A stretch of DNA of 64,000 nucleotides from CAVVUC01 sp963751395 (lineage in GTDB: Bacteria > Verrucomicrobiota > Verrucomicrobiia > Chthoniobacterales > Chthoniobacteraceae), in NCBI GenBank assembly GCA_963751395.1, contig CAVVUC010000002.1, positions 1,488,001 to 1,552,000 on the forward strand. The letters are read 5' to 3'. Shown piece by piece: positions 53,004 through 61,437 of the stretch. The notes beneath the pieces were generated by a model. That model did not search any database. It saw nothing but the letters and a program-made list of their open reading frames with translations, and was not told where the DNA came from. The position numbers and the translations under genes were made by a program. How positions within the stretch are numbered: the stretch's first letter is position 1; each line of letters starts with the position of its first letter.

Positions 53004-54149
53004 ATGTTGGAAACACTACAACCGCCACCCGCGATGACGCCGAAGCTCGACGGCGGAGTGCTCGAAATCTCGATGGGGCCGCAGCATCCCTCGACGCACG
53101 GTGTGTTCCGGATGAACGTCGCGCTCGACGGCGAGATCGTCGTGAAGCTCAAACCGGTGTTCGGCTATCTGCACCGCAACCACGAGAAGATCGGCGAGAA
53201 CGTCAGCTACCTCGCATCGATGCCCTACACCGACCGGCTCGATTATTTCTGCTCGATGACGAACAACTGGGCCTACGCGATCTCGGTGGAAAAGCTCGCC
53301 GGCATCGAAGTGCCCGAGCGCGCCGAGTATCTCCGCGTCATCAACGCCGAACTCACGCGCCTGCAAAACCACGCGTCGCTGATCGGGTTCATGCTCAGCG
53401 ACATGGGCGCATGGGGCACGCCGCTCATGTATGCGTTCCGGGAGCGGGAGAAAATCATGGACCTGTTCGAGTCGCTCGCCGGCTCGCGGATGATGTGCAA
53501 TTACATGCGGTTCGGCGGCTGCCGCTGCGACACGCCGCCCGGCTGGATCGATCGCGCAAAAAAGGTCGTCGCTGATTTTCCCGCATTCATGGATGAACTC
53601 GAAGCGCTCATTGTCTCCAATGAAATCCTGATCGCCCGCACACAGGGCGTCGGAGTTCTTTCTCCCGGGCTCGCGGTCAACGCCGGCATCACCGGTCCGA
53701 TGCTGCGCGCGACCGGGGTGAACTATGACGTGCGGAAGGTCGATGGCTACGGCATCTATCCGCGATTCAAGTTCCGCGTGCCGCTCGGCGAACACGGCGA
53801 TTGCTACGACCGGCTCATGCTGCGCGCGCTCGAGATGCGCGAGAGCATCGCTATTTTGAAACCGGCGCTCGACGAGATTCCCGAAGGCCCGGTGATGAAT
53901 CCGAAGGTGAAGATTCGCAACTTCAAACCGCCCGCCGGCGAAGCCTACGGACGCATCGAAGCGCCCAAGGGAGAGCTCGGCTTTTATTTGATCAGCGACG
54001 GCGGAGCAAACCCGTACCGCTACCGCGTGCGCCCGCCGAGTTTCATCAACCTGACCATTTTGGAAGACTTATGCCTCGGCCGCACCATCGCAGACGTGTG
54101 TGTGATTCTTGGCAGTGTCGATATCGTGCTTGGCGAGGTGGATCGATGA
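53004..54149 (+). CDS. nuoD: NADH-quinone oxidoreductase subunit D
   Basis: 381 residues of the 49-kDa subunit that forms the quinone pocket with NuoB: MGPQHPSTHGVFRMNVALDGE, GYLHRNHEKIGE, DRLDYFCSM, FGGCRCDTPPGW and the C-terminal DPHSGGANPYRYRVR-type stretch (SDGGANPYRYRVRPPSF), then LGSVDIVLGEVDR. The ATG at 53004 is chosen two bases after the nucleotidyltransferase stop. Confidence 0.96.
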   Translation: MLETLQPPPAMTPKLDGGVLEISMGPQHPSTHGVFRMNVALDGEIVVKLKPVFGYLHRNHEKIGENVSYLASMPYTDRLDYFCSMTNNWAYAISVEKLAGIEVPERAEYLRVINAELTRLQNHASLIGFMLSDMGAWGTPLMYAFREREKIMDLFESLAGSRMMCNYMRFGGCRCDTPPGWIDRAKKVVADFPAFMDELEALIVSNEILIARTQGVGVLSPGLAVNAGITGPMLRATGVNYDVRKVDGYGIYPRFKFRVPLGEHGDCYDRLMLRALEMRESIAILKPALDEIPEGPVMNPKVKIRNFKPPAGEAYGRIEAPKGELGFYLISDGGANPYRYRVRPPSFINLTILEDLCLGRTIADVCVILGSVDIVLGEVDR

Positions 54150-54152
54150 GAA

Positions 54153-54180
54153 ATCCAAAATCCAAAATCCAAAATCCAAA
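54153..54180. repeat. Heptamer tract between nuoD and nuoI
   Basis: Four perfect copies of ATCCAAA directly after the nuoD stop, ending six bases before the nuoI start. It may lie where the nuoI ribosome-binding site would be. Confidence 0.85.
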
Positions 54181-54186
54181 ATTGTT

Positions 54187-54723
54187 ATGACAGGCTCCGG
54201 ACTCTTGAAAGGCATGGTCGTGACGGCGAAGAACTTCGTCGAAAGCTACTACGACAAAGAGCGGCTCACCACCGTGCAGTATCCCGAGGAGCGCGACACG
54301 CTGCCGGAGAACGCGCGGACGTTTCCATTCCTCGTTTTCGACGGCGACGATCCGCACGCGGGGCTTCGCTGCACCTCGTGCAAAATCTGCGAGAAAGAGT
54401 GTCCGCCGCAGTGCATCTACATCGTCAAGAGCGACGACAAGAAACCCGACTACATGGGCAGGCCGCAGTTCTATCCGAAGGTGTTCGACATCGACATCTC
54501 GGTCTGCATGAGCTGCCAGATTTGCGTCGAGGTTTGTCCGTTCGAGTCGATCAAGATGGATCAGATTTACGAGATGAGCCGGCGTGCTCGCTTTAGCGAC
54601 CTTCTGCTGCGCAAATCCGACCTCGCAAAATCGAACCGCTACTATCACGAGATTCACCCGGCGGAAGCGACGGCGGTGGATGCCCGACTCGCTGAAGCCG
54701 CGGAGAAAAAGAAGAAGCCGTAG
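54187..54723 (+). CDS. nuoI: NADH-quinone oxidoreductase subunit I
   Basis: 178 residues with two 4Fe-4S ferredoxin motifs, CTSCKICEKECPPQCI and CMSCQICVEVCPFESI, which pass electrons towards NuoB. The start MTGSGLLKGMVVTAKNF at 54187 fits the family. nuoE, F, G, H and J-N are not in the window, so the rest of complex I must be encoded elsewhere, or a shortened complex is made. Confidence 0.93.
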   Translation: MTGSGLLKGMVVTAKNFVESYYDKERLTTVQYPEERDTLPENARTFPFLVFDGDDPHAGLRCTSCKICEKECPPQCIYIVKSDDKKPDYMGRPQFYPKVFDIDISVCMSCQICVEVCPFESIKMDQIYEMSRRARFSDLLLRKSDLAKSNRYYHEIHPAEATAVDARLAEAAEKKKKP

Positions 54724-54728
54724 GAGCG

Positions 54729-55382
54729 TTAGTGCGCTTCCTGATGAGCGCGATCCAGCAACGCCCGCACCTCGTCATCGCCCGTCTGGGAGAAATCGTC
54801 ATACCACTCGCCAACCGCCGAGAATCGTTCAGGTTGGATGACGGTGATCACTTCGTCGGCCAGTTTCTCCAACTGCCGGCAGCTTGACGGTGCAGCGGTC
54901 GGCACCGCCACAACAAGGCGGGCAGGGGACTGCTGGCGCACGGCTGCGACAGCGGCGCGCATCGTCGAGCCGGTGGCGATGCCGTCATCGACGAGGATGA
55001 CAATTCGATCCTTAATCTCAGGATTCCGCCGCGTGCCTCGATAGGCCTTCTCTCTTCGCTCGAGTTCCGCCAGTTCCCTCGCTGTTACTTTGTCCAGGAC
55101 TTCTTCAGCAATGCCGAGGTAATCCCACACTTCGCGATTGATGACGCGGACGCCTCCAGTCGCGATCGCGCCCATTGCCAGTTCTTCACGCCCCGGCACG
55201 CCCAGCTTCCGGACGACGAATATATCGAGTGGCGCGCGAAGCTCCTTTGCGATTTCGAATCCGACCGGCACGCCTCCTCGCGGCAGCGCCAGCACAATCA
55301 CATCATCGCGCCCTGCGTATTTTCCCAGCTTTGCCGCGAGCAGTTGGCCGGCTTCTGTCCGGTCTTGGAAAATGGTGTTCAT
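54729..55382 (-). CDS. Phosphoribosyltransferase family protein
   Basis: 217 residues. The type I PRTase fold shows VIVLALPRGGVPVGFEIAKEL, the PRPP-binding VILVDDGIATGST, and VVAVPTAA. This form (COG1926) is usually annotated as a predicted phosphoribosyltransferase of unknown substrate. It converges on nuoI with five bases between the stops. Confidence 0.85.
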   Translation of the reverse strand: MNTIFQDRTEAGQLLAAKLGKYAGRDDVIVLALPRGGVPVGFEIAKELRAPLDIFVVRKLGVPGREELAMGAIATGGVRVINREVWDYLGIAEEVLDKVTARELAELERREKAYRGTRRNPEIKDRIVILVDDGIATGSTMRAAVAAVRQQSPARLVVAVPTAAPSSCRQLEKLADEVITVIQPERFSAVGEWYDDFSQTGDDEVRALLDRAHQEAH

Positions 55383-55490
55383 GGATCAAACCTCCCATAC
55401 CAAATAAACCCAGTCGCTCGAGGGACTCAAGTAGTCGTGTGTTTGGAAAAGGCTGTTTAAGGAACGGAACAGCAGATCTTTGACGAATTC

Positions 55491-56420
55491 CTAAATGCCG
55501 GGATGCGGCAGCTTGGCCCGATATTCGGAAGGCGACTGCCCCACGACTCTTCGGAAGACGCGATTGAAATGCGTGAGCGATTGGAACCCGACCTCGAAGG
55601 CAATCTCCGAGACGCGCAGATTCGGATTCAGCAGGAGGTTCTTGGCCTTGCCGATCCGGACAAGCGAGAGATAGGCGGTGAACGTCAAGCCGGTCGCTTT
55701 CTTGAACATCTTGCAGAAGTAAAACGTGCTCATGTTCACCCGCTTCGACACCTCCAGGAGCGAGAGCTCGTCGGTCTTGTGTTCGTTGATGTATTCCTTG
55801 GCCCGCGTGATCGCTCCCGGCTCGGGCATTTCCTGCACGAGCGCGATTTGATGCGCCAACATCGAGAGGTGCTGGGCAAAAACCTCGAGCAGGCGCAGCA
55901 TGGCGCGGTATTCCTGTTTGGAAATGACCCGCGTGTGGAAATACGCGTCCTCCATTTTTTTAAGATCGGTCTTCACGCCCCATTGCAGCAATTGCTTCGT
56001 GATGCGATTGAAGTGCGCCCTGGTCGGTTCCTTGATGGCGACCTGACCTGTTTGGAGAAAACCGAGCAAGTCCTTTCCGATGAAGATCGGCACGGATGAT
56101 TCCTGGAGTCCTGCAAAGCAAACGATGGTGCTTGTGACTTGCGCTTTCGGGTTCGCAAGCCCCTGCTGGTGTTCGAGACAGTTCGAGCAGGAGGCGTTGG
56201 ACTGGGCCATCAGCGCACAAAACGGGTTCTCGTGCTTTTTGCCGTGCAGAGGCAGATTCCAAACATCGACCGGCCGGAAGCTCAACGGCATCCTCGTGGT
56301 TTCACTGAACGCGCGTTCGTAGTCGCGGTACAGTTGCGAACGCGAGATTTTTTGAACCAGAACTGAAGCGTTCGACTTGGCCACGCCCCATTCAATAAGC
56401 GTGTTCGCAAGCGCGATCAA
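55491..56420 (-). CDS. AraC-family regulator with PocR sensor domain
   Basis: 309 residues. The N-terminal half (about 20-175: MPLSFRPVDVWNLP, CALMAQSNASCSNCLEHQQGLA, VPIFIGKDLLGFLQTGQ) matches the PocR ligand-binding domain with its cysteine set. The C-terminal half (about 205-305) has two AraC helix-turn-helices: SLLEVSKRVNMSTFYFCKMFKKATG and VSEIAFEVGFQSLTHFNRVFRRVVGQSPSEYR. PocR domains sense small hydroxylated or one-carbon-related compounds in known cases. The target genes are unknown. Confidence 0.88.
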   Translation of the reverse strand: MIALANTLIEWGVAKSNASVLVQKISRSQLYRDYERAFSETTRMPLSFRPVDVWNLPLHGKKHENPFCALMAQSNASCSNCLEHQQGLANPKAQVTSTIVCFAGLQESSVPIFIGKDLLGFLQTGQVAIKEPTRAHFNRITKQLLQWGVKTDLKKMEDAYFHTRVISKQEYRAMLRLLEVFAQHLSMLAHQIALVQEMPEPGAITRAKEYINEHKTDELSLLEVSKRVNMSTFYFCKMFKKATGLTFTAYLSLVRIGKAKNLLLNPNLRVSEIAFEVGFQSLTHFNRVFRRVVGQSPSEYRAKLPHPGI

Positions 56421-56434
56421 GCGTCAATCCAGCG

Positions 56435-57319
56435 TCAATAAACCTCCGAGCAAAGACCCGTTTCCTCCCGCACTCTGCGGGCGATATAGGAGAGCCGGTT
56501 CAGGGCAAGACGCGCGCATCGCGGGTCCGCGGAACCGCGCACGATCGAGTAGATCTGCACCAGGGGGATGATCGCGCCGGCTTCGACGATCCGGTTCAAG
56601 CGACCAATGTAGGCGTCGATCTCCTCGTCACTTGGGCCGACGTCGGCGACCGCGCAAAACAGACTCTGGATGTGGACCGGGCGCCACCGCCCGAGCGCCA
56701 CGATGTTTTCGATGATCTTTTCGAGCGGAATCGGGCTTCGGTTCACCTCCTGCATGTATTCATTGGTGCCCGCATCGAGCTTGATCCACACCTCATCCGT
56801 GATGCGAAAATGGCGGAGACCACTCTGCACGGCGGGCAGGTTCAACCCCGTCCCGTTTGTGATGAGCACGATCTTGAAATCGTTGGCGCGGGAGTTGCCG
56901 CGGATCGCATTCACCTCCTGAACAACTTCTTCGAAACGCGGGCAGAGCGTCGGTTCGCCTTCGCCGCTGAACGCCACGCCTTTCAGTTTCAAGAGATCCT
57001 CAGGCACCCGGGCAAACGTGGAGATCTCCTTGAAGCGCCCCAAATGATACAATTCGAGGAGATCCCTCAACTCGCTGGCAACCATCTTGACACTGAGAGG
57101 CTTCCGGATGTGTTGCTTTCCGCGGTTCACATAGCAATAAACGCAGTCGAAATTGCAGTACTGGTCGGGATTCATGTCGATGCCGAACAGCAGCCCGCCG
57201 GCACGCTGCGAGATGACGGCGTAAACGAAGCGGTTGCCAAGAAAATCGCACAACTGTGCTGGAGTGGGCGCTGTGATCGGCCTCTCGCTCCATCGACGAA
57301 CTGGGGTGTGGGCACTCAT
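56435..57319 (-). CDS. Radical SAM protein
   Basis: 294 residues with the 4Fe-4S/SAM motif CNFDCVYC (Cx3Cx2C), the SAM-contact region FSGEGEPTLCPRF, and LITNGTGLNL. The overall pattern fits the COG0731-like group of radical SAM enzymes, which includes wybutosine-related and elongator-like members; the substrate is not known. It stands 15 bases upstream of the AraC/PocR gene in the same direction. Confidence 0.85.
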   Translation of the reverse strand: MSAHTPVRRWSERPITAPTPAQLCDFLGNRFVYAVISQRAGGLLFGIDMNPDQYCNFDCVYCYVNRGKQHIRKPLSVKMVASELRDLLELYHLGRFKEISTFARVPEDLLKLKGVAFSGEGEPTLCPRFEEVVQEVNAIRGNSRANDFKIVLITNGTGLNLPAVQSGLRHFRITDEVWIKLDAGTNEYMQEVNRSPIPLEKIIENIVALGRWRPVHIQSLFCAVADVGPSDEEIDAYIGRLNRIVEAGAIIPLVQIYSIVRGSADPRCARLALNRLSYIARRVREETGLCSEVY

Positions 57320-57484
57320 TGTTCCGACCGGCTCGATGGCCTATGCTGAGAAGAATTTCATAAATATTTGCCGTGACGATACCGGGAATTGCTGTGGCGC
57401 GCTCAACGCGGATTGTCATTTGCACGACGCATATTGACGTAGTTGTTGCATTCCAAAGCGCTTGGTGGCATCGAACAAACCGAC

Positions 57485-58718
57485 GTGAAAACCGATTGGA
57501 AAAAAATACGCGACGACTTTCCCATCCTCGACCAGCAGGTCCATGGGAAGCCGCTTGTCTATCTCGACAACGCCGCGACGAGCCAGAAACCGCGCCCGGT
57601 GCTCGACGCGATCCGCCATTACTACGAGCGCGACAACAGCAACGTCCATCGCGGCATCCACGAGCTGAGCAACCGCGCCACGGCGGCTTACGAAGGAGCC
57701 CGGAAGCGGGTGGCCAGGTTCATCAACGCGAGGCAGGCGCGCGAGATCATGTTCACCCGCGGCACGACCGAGAGCATCAACCTCGTCGCGCAGGCGTGGG
57801 GCTCCGAGTTCGTGAAAGCAGGGCGACAAAATCCTGCTCACCGAGATGGAGCACCACAGCAACATCGTGCCGTGGCAGCTTCTCGCGCAGCGCACCGGCG
57901 CGAAGCTGGTTTACCTGCCCGTGACCGGCGACGAGGGGCTTCTCGATCTCTCGCAACTCGACCGTTTGCTGACGCCGGAGGTGAAGATTTTCGCGATGAC
58001 ACAAATCTCGAACACGCTCGGCACGATCAATCCCGTGCGCGACTTGTGCGCCCGCGCCCGCGAACTCGGAGTCACGACGCTCGTCGATGCGGCCCAGAGC
58101 GCCGGCCACATGCCCATCGACGTGCAGGAGATCGGCTGCGACTTTCTCGCGTTCTCCGGCCACAAAATCTGCGGACCCACGGGAATCGGCGTGCTCTACG
58201 GGCGCGAGGAAATCCTTGACGCGACGCCGCCGTATCAGGGCGGCGGCGAGATGATTTCGAGCGTCGATTTTTTCCAGACGAGTTGGAACGTGATCCCGCA
58301 CAAGTTCGAGGCGGGCACGCCGAACATGGAAGGCGCGGTCGGGTTGCACGCAGCGCTCGATTACCTCGACGCGATCGGCAGGGAAAACATCTTCCGTCAC
58401 GATCAGGAACTCGCCACTTACGCCTACCAGCGGCTTTCGGAAATCCCCGGCTGCCGCTTGTTCGGACCGAAGACCGGACGCGCGGGACTCGTGAGCTTTT
58501 TGCTGAAGGAAGTCCACGCGCACGATGTCGTCACGCTGGCCGACCAGGAAGGCGTGGCCTTGCGCGGCGGGCATCACTGCAACCAGCCGCTTATGCGCAA
58601 GCTCGGCATCCAATCGACGGCGCGCGCGAGCTTTTACTTCTACAACACGAAGGAGGAAGTCGATCGGATGATTGACGCGCTCCTGAAAATTCACGAGTTT
58701 TTCAGCCGTGGACTTTGA
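57485..58718 (+). CDS. sufS: Cysteine desulfurase, SufS type (frameshifted)
   Basis: A PLP enzyme that delivers sulfur for Fe-S clusters. The first frame reads KIRDDFPILDQQVHGKPLVYLDNAATSQKP...HRGIHELSNRAT...FTRGTTESINLVAQAWGSEFVKAG, and the second continues EMEHHSNIVPWQLLA...DAAQSAGHMPIDVQEIGCDFLAFSGHKICGPTGIGVLYG, with PLP lysine in SGHK, and RGGHHCNQPLM as the active-site loop with its Cys. Removing one G at 57821-57823 gives VKAGDKILLTEMEHH and a normal 410-residue SufS. Start GTG 57485 is inferred from family alignment. Confidence 0.93.
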
Positions 58719-59178
58719 AGAACTTTACCAGTCGGTGATCCTCGATCACTCCCGCCGCCCGCGCAATTTCTGCGAACTGCCCGACGCGGACGCGCACATC
58801 CACGCCAACAATCCGATGTGCGGCGACGACGTGACCGTGCATGTGAAGTTCGGCGCGGACGATGCCATCGAGGGACTCACCTTCACCGGCAACGGCTGCT
58901 CGATCTGCATGGCCTCGGCGTCGATGATGACGCAGAAGCTCAAGAAAAAATCGCGCGCCGAGTCCTCGGAGTTGCTGCATCACTTCCACGACATGCTCAC
59001 CGCCGAGAACGAGATCGAGCCGGACAAACGCCTCGGCGATCTGAGCCTGCTCAAAGGCGTCCGCAAATTTCCGCTCCGAGTCAAATGCGCCACGCTCGCC
59101 TGGCACGCACTCGAACAGGCGCTGGACAAGCAGCAGCCCAAAGGCGCGCATCTCTCGTTGGAAGACGACTCGGTGTAG
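58708..59178 (+). CDS. sufU: SufU-type iron-sulfur scaffold / sulfur-transfer protein
   Basis: 156 residues starting GTG, overlapping the sufS end by 11 bases. Zinc-binding/Fe-S ligand residues are in NPMCGDDVTV, GNGCSICMASASMM and RVKCATLAWHAL, as in SufU/IscU. SufU activates SufS by accepting sulfur. The region 59179-59618 that follows holds no gene I can support. Confidence 0.93.
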   Translation: MDFEELYQSVILDHSRRPRNFCELPDADAHIHANNPMCGDDVTVHVKFGADDAIEGLTFTGNGCSICMASASMMTQKLKKKSRAESSELLHHFHDMLTAENEIEPDKRLGDLSLLKGVRKFPLRVKCATLAWHALEQALDKQQPKGAHLSLEDDSV

Positions 59179-59618
59179 CGATGCCTGGCCTTTTTAAGAA
59201 TACTCAATCCCTCAGCAGGAAGCTTGGCATGAAAATCACACGGGCGGTTGGCCCCGGGGCCTGCGCTGTCCAAGGCGACAGTTTCAGCACAAGGCCGCGC
59301 AAAGTGGTTCTCCGCAGTCATTGCACGGAAAATTGAGGGCGTTTCGCTCCTCGATTCGCGCCGGATAACGATAAACAAAGGGTTTCGAGGCTTCGACTGT
59401 GGCGGATGATCGCGTGTAACCTTCCTGTCAGGTTGTCCATGCCGACTGTGTGAAAGTGGCAAGAAAAAGAGCGGCAGCGCGATATTTTGCACGACGCTGC
59501 ACGACAACTTTTCTTCTGAAACGTGCTTTTTCTTTCACTTTGCGAGTTTTGGGAAAAAGCAGCTTTCCCGGCTCTGTATCGGCTTGGAACCCTGTATCTA
59601 TGCGGGTTTCAGAGGGAA

Positions 59619-59701
59619 TGGGCAGGAGTGGATTCGAACCACTGAAGGCGTAAGCCAGCGGATTTACAGTCCGCCCCGTTTGGCCACTTCGGTACCTACC
59701 C
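59619..59701 (-). tRNA. tRNA-Tyr (GTA anticodon)
   Basis: Reading the minus strand: acceptor 5' GGGTAGG pairs with CCTGCCC, one G-T wobble; the D-arm region is GGTACCGAAGTGGCCAAACGG; the anticodon stem-loop has GGCGGACTGTAAATCCGC with anticodon GTA; a long variable arm (TGGCTTACGCCTTCA) follows, as in bacterial tRNA-Tyr; and the T arm is GTGGTTCGAATCCAC. 83 nt with discriminator A; CCA is not encoded. Confidence 0.95.
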
Positions 59702-59873
59702 TTAAAGGCTTGCGAGTCCTCTTTACTAATTTCAGGAATCGCGGGAGAGATTGCTTAACGTTCCGTGCGACAAATTGCAAATCGCATTTTATCCAAAACC
59801 GCCAAAATCGTTGCTCAAGTCCAGGCGTGCCCGGAAACCGGTGGCCGTTCGGCCCCGCGAAGAAGGTTCGAGT

Positions 59874-60491
59874 TCAGCGTTTGGAGGATTTTTTCACGGG
59901 TTCCGCCACTCCAGCCTTTTCGCGCGGGACAATTTTCAGCGATTTGATGACGACTCTGTCGATTGGATTGTCGTTGGTGTCGGCGGGGCGGGTGCTGATC
60001 AGGTCGAGCAATTCCATGCCGTCGATGACGCGCCCGAAAACGGTGTATTGGCCATCGAGGTTCGGCATCGGCTTCAGACAGATGTAGAACTGGCTGCCGC
60101 TTGAACGGCGGGCAGGATTGATCTTGTCGGGCAGGCGGGACATGGCGACGGCACCTGCGTTGTGGTTTCGACGGAACTCCGGCGGGAGTGTGTATCCGGG
60201 GCCGCCGGTGCCAACCTTCACGCGGTCGCGTTTGCGGCTGAGCGGGTCGCCTGCCTGGACCAGGATGTGAGGAAAGACACGGTGAAAGGCGATGCCGTTG
60301 TAGAATTTCTTCCGGGCCAGTTTCTTAAAATTCGCGACCGTTTCGGGGGCGGCGTCTTCGTAGAACTCGAGAACCACGCGCTGTGTCTTCTTCTCCTTCC
60401 CGATTTTGATGTCCATCACGGCCACGTCGTCGGCTGTGGCAAATGGCACGATGGCGAAAATGCAAAGGAAGCAGAGCAGGATTTTTTTCAT
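59874..60491 (-). CDS. Secreted cyclophilin-type peptidyl-prolyl isomerase
   Basis: 205 residues. A signal peptide (KKILLCFLCIFAIVPFATA) sends it to the periplasm. The cyclophilin core shows FYEDAAPETVANFKKLARKKFYNGIAFHRVFPHILVQAGDP, GGPGYTLPPEF, GAVAMSR, SGSQFYICL and YTVFGRVIDGMELLD, with active-site Arg in FHRV. It catalyses proline isomerisation during folding. A basic, lysine-rich tail follows. Overlaps the ygfZ end by four bases. Confidence 0.92.
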   Translation of the reverse strand: MKKILLCFLCIFAIVPFATADDVAVMDIKIGKEKKTQRVVLEFYEDAAPETVANFKKLARKKFYNGIAFHRVFPHILVQAGDPLSRKRDRVKVGTGGPGYTLPPEFRRNHNAGAVAMSRLPDKINPARRSSGSQFYICLKPMPNLDGQYTVFGRVIDGMELLDLISTRPADTNDNPIDRVVIKSLKIVPREKAGVAEPVKKSSKR

Positions 60492-61429
60492 GGAATCAAC
60501 GGAAGTTCTTTCATCTCAACCTGGCAGGTTTGGTCGTCGGCGCCGCGCGCGGCAAGAATCTTCGCGTCCACGCCGCGCTTGAGATAGCCGAGCGCGACGT
60601 GCGTCGCCAAGCCAAAACTGTAAGTCGCGCTGGTGAGGCAACCGGCAGGCTTGGTGGAATCGCCGGGGGCGTAAAGCTCCATTCCCACGGAGAGCGGTTC
60701 GGACGAAACGAAACCGCGCAGGTGCCTGTTTACGTGCCCGACACTCTTGAGACGCGAGATGATTTCCTGGCCGATGTAGCAGCCTTTGCCGTAGTCCACC
60801 GCTGTTTTGTCGAGGCCGGCTTCAACGGGGATTGTTTCTTCGGTCAACTCAAAGCCCCAGCGCGGGATGCCAGCCTCGATGCGGAGGACGTCGAGCATTT
60901 CCGCGTCGATGACCGGAAACTGGCCGGCGAAATCTTTCCAGGCAGAATCGAAGAACTCCTGCTCAACAACGAAGTCGCGGCATTCGATCCCCGAAGAATC
61001 CCCGAAAAATCGACTGCTCAGAAACGATCGGGTTTTGGTCTGGCCGCCAAACACGCTGGAATGTCCGCTCAAGGGCAGGATGCAGTGAATGATCCCGAAG
61101 CGGTCGGTCACATCTTCCAATGTCACGTCGTCGGAGATGATGTAACGCTCAAGCCGCGCGGCGAGTGATTCGCGCAACGATGCCTCGGCGTCGAGGAACA
61201 AAAAGTCGCGACCGCTGGAGATGAAAACATCGCCGCACATTTTTCCCTTCGCGGTCATCACGCAGGCGTACATCGACCGATCCTCGGTCAGTTTGCGGAC
61301 ATCGTTGCTGACCTGCCCGTTGAGGTAGCGCACGCGATCGGAGCCGGTGAGGATGAACTTCGCGCGCTGCGAGAGGTCCGCGATCCCTCCTCGATCCTTG
61401 ATCGCTGTGTAAACTTCTGCGCGATCCAT
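60488..61429 (-). CDS. ygfZ: YgfZ/GcvT-like folate-dependent Fe-S protein
   Basis: 313 residues: FILTGSDRVRYLNGQVSNDV near the N-terminus, ERYIISDDVTLEDVTD, and the diagnostic KGCYIGQEIISRLKSVGHVNRHLRGF with its Cys. YgfZ helps maintain Fe-S enzymes with tetrahydrofolate. Belongs to the GcvT fold but lacks the full length of GcvT. Nine bases follow the dehydrogenase gene stop. Confidence 0.92.
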   Translation of the reverse strand: MDRAEVYTAIKDRGGIADLSQRAKFILTGSDRVRYLNGQVSNDVRKLTEDRSMYACVMTAKGKMCGDVFISSGRDFLFLDAEASLRESLAARLERYIISDDVTLEDVTDRFGIIHCILPLSGHSSVFGGQTKTRSFLSSRFFGDSSGIECRDFVVEQEFFDSAWKDFAGQFPVIDAEMLDVLRIEAGIPRWGFELTEETIPVEAGLDKTAVDYGKGCYIGQEIISRLKSVGHVNRHLRGFVSSEPLSVGMELYAPGDSTKPAGCLTSATYSFGLATHVALGYLKRGVDAKILAARGADDQTCQVEMKELPLIP

Positions 61430-61437
61430 CGACGGGG

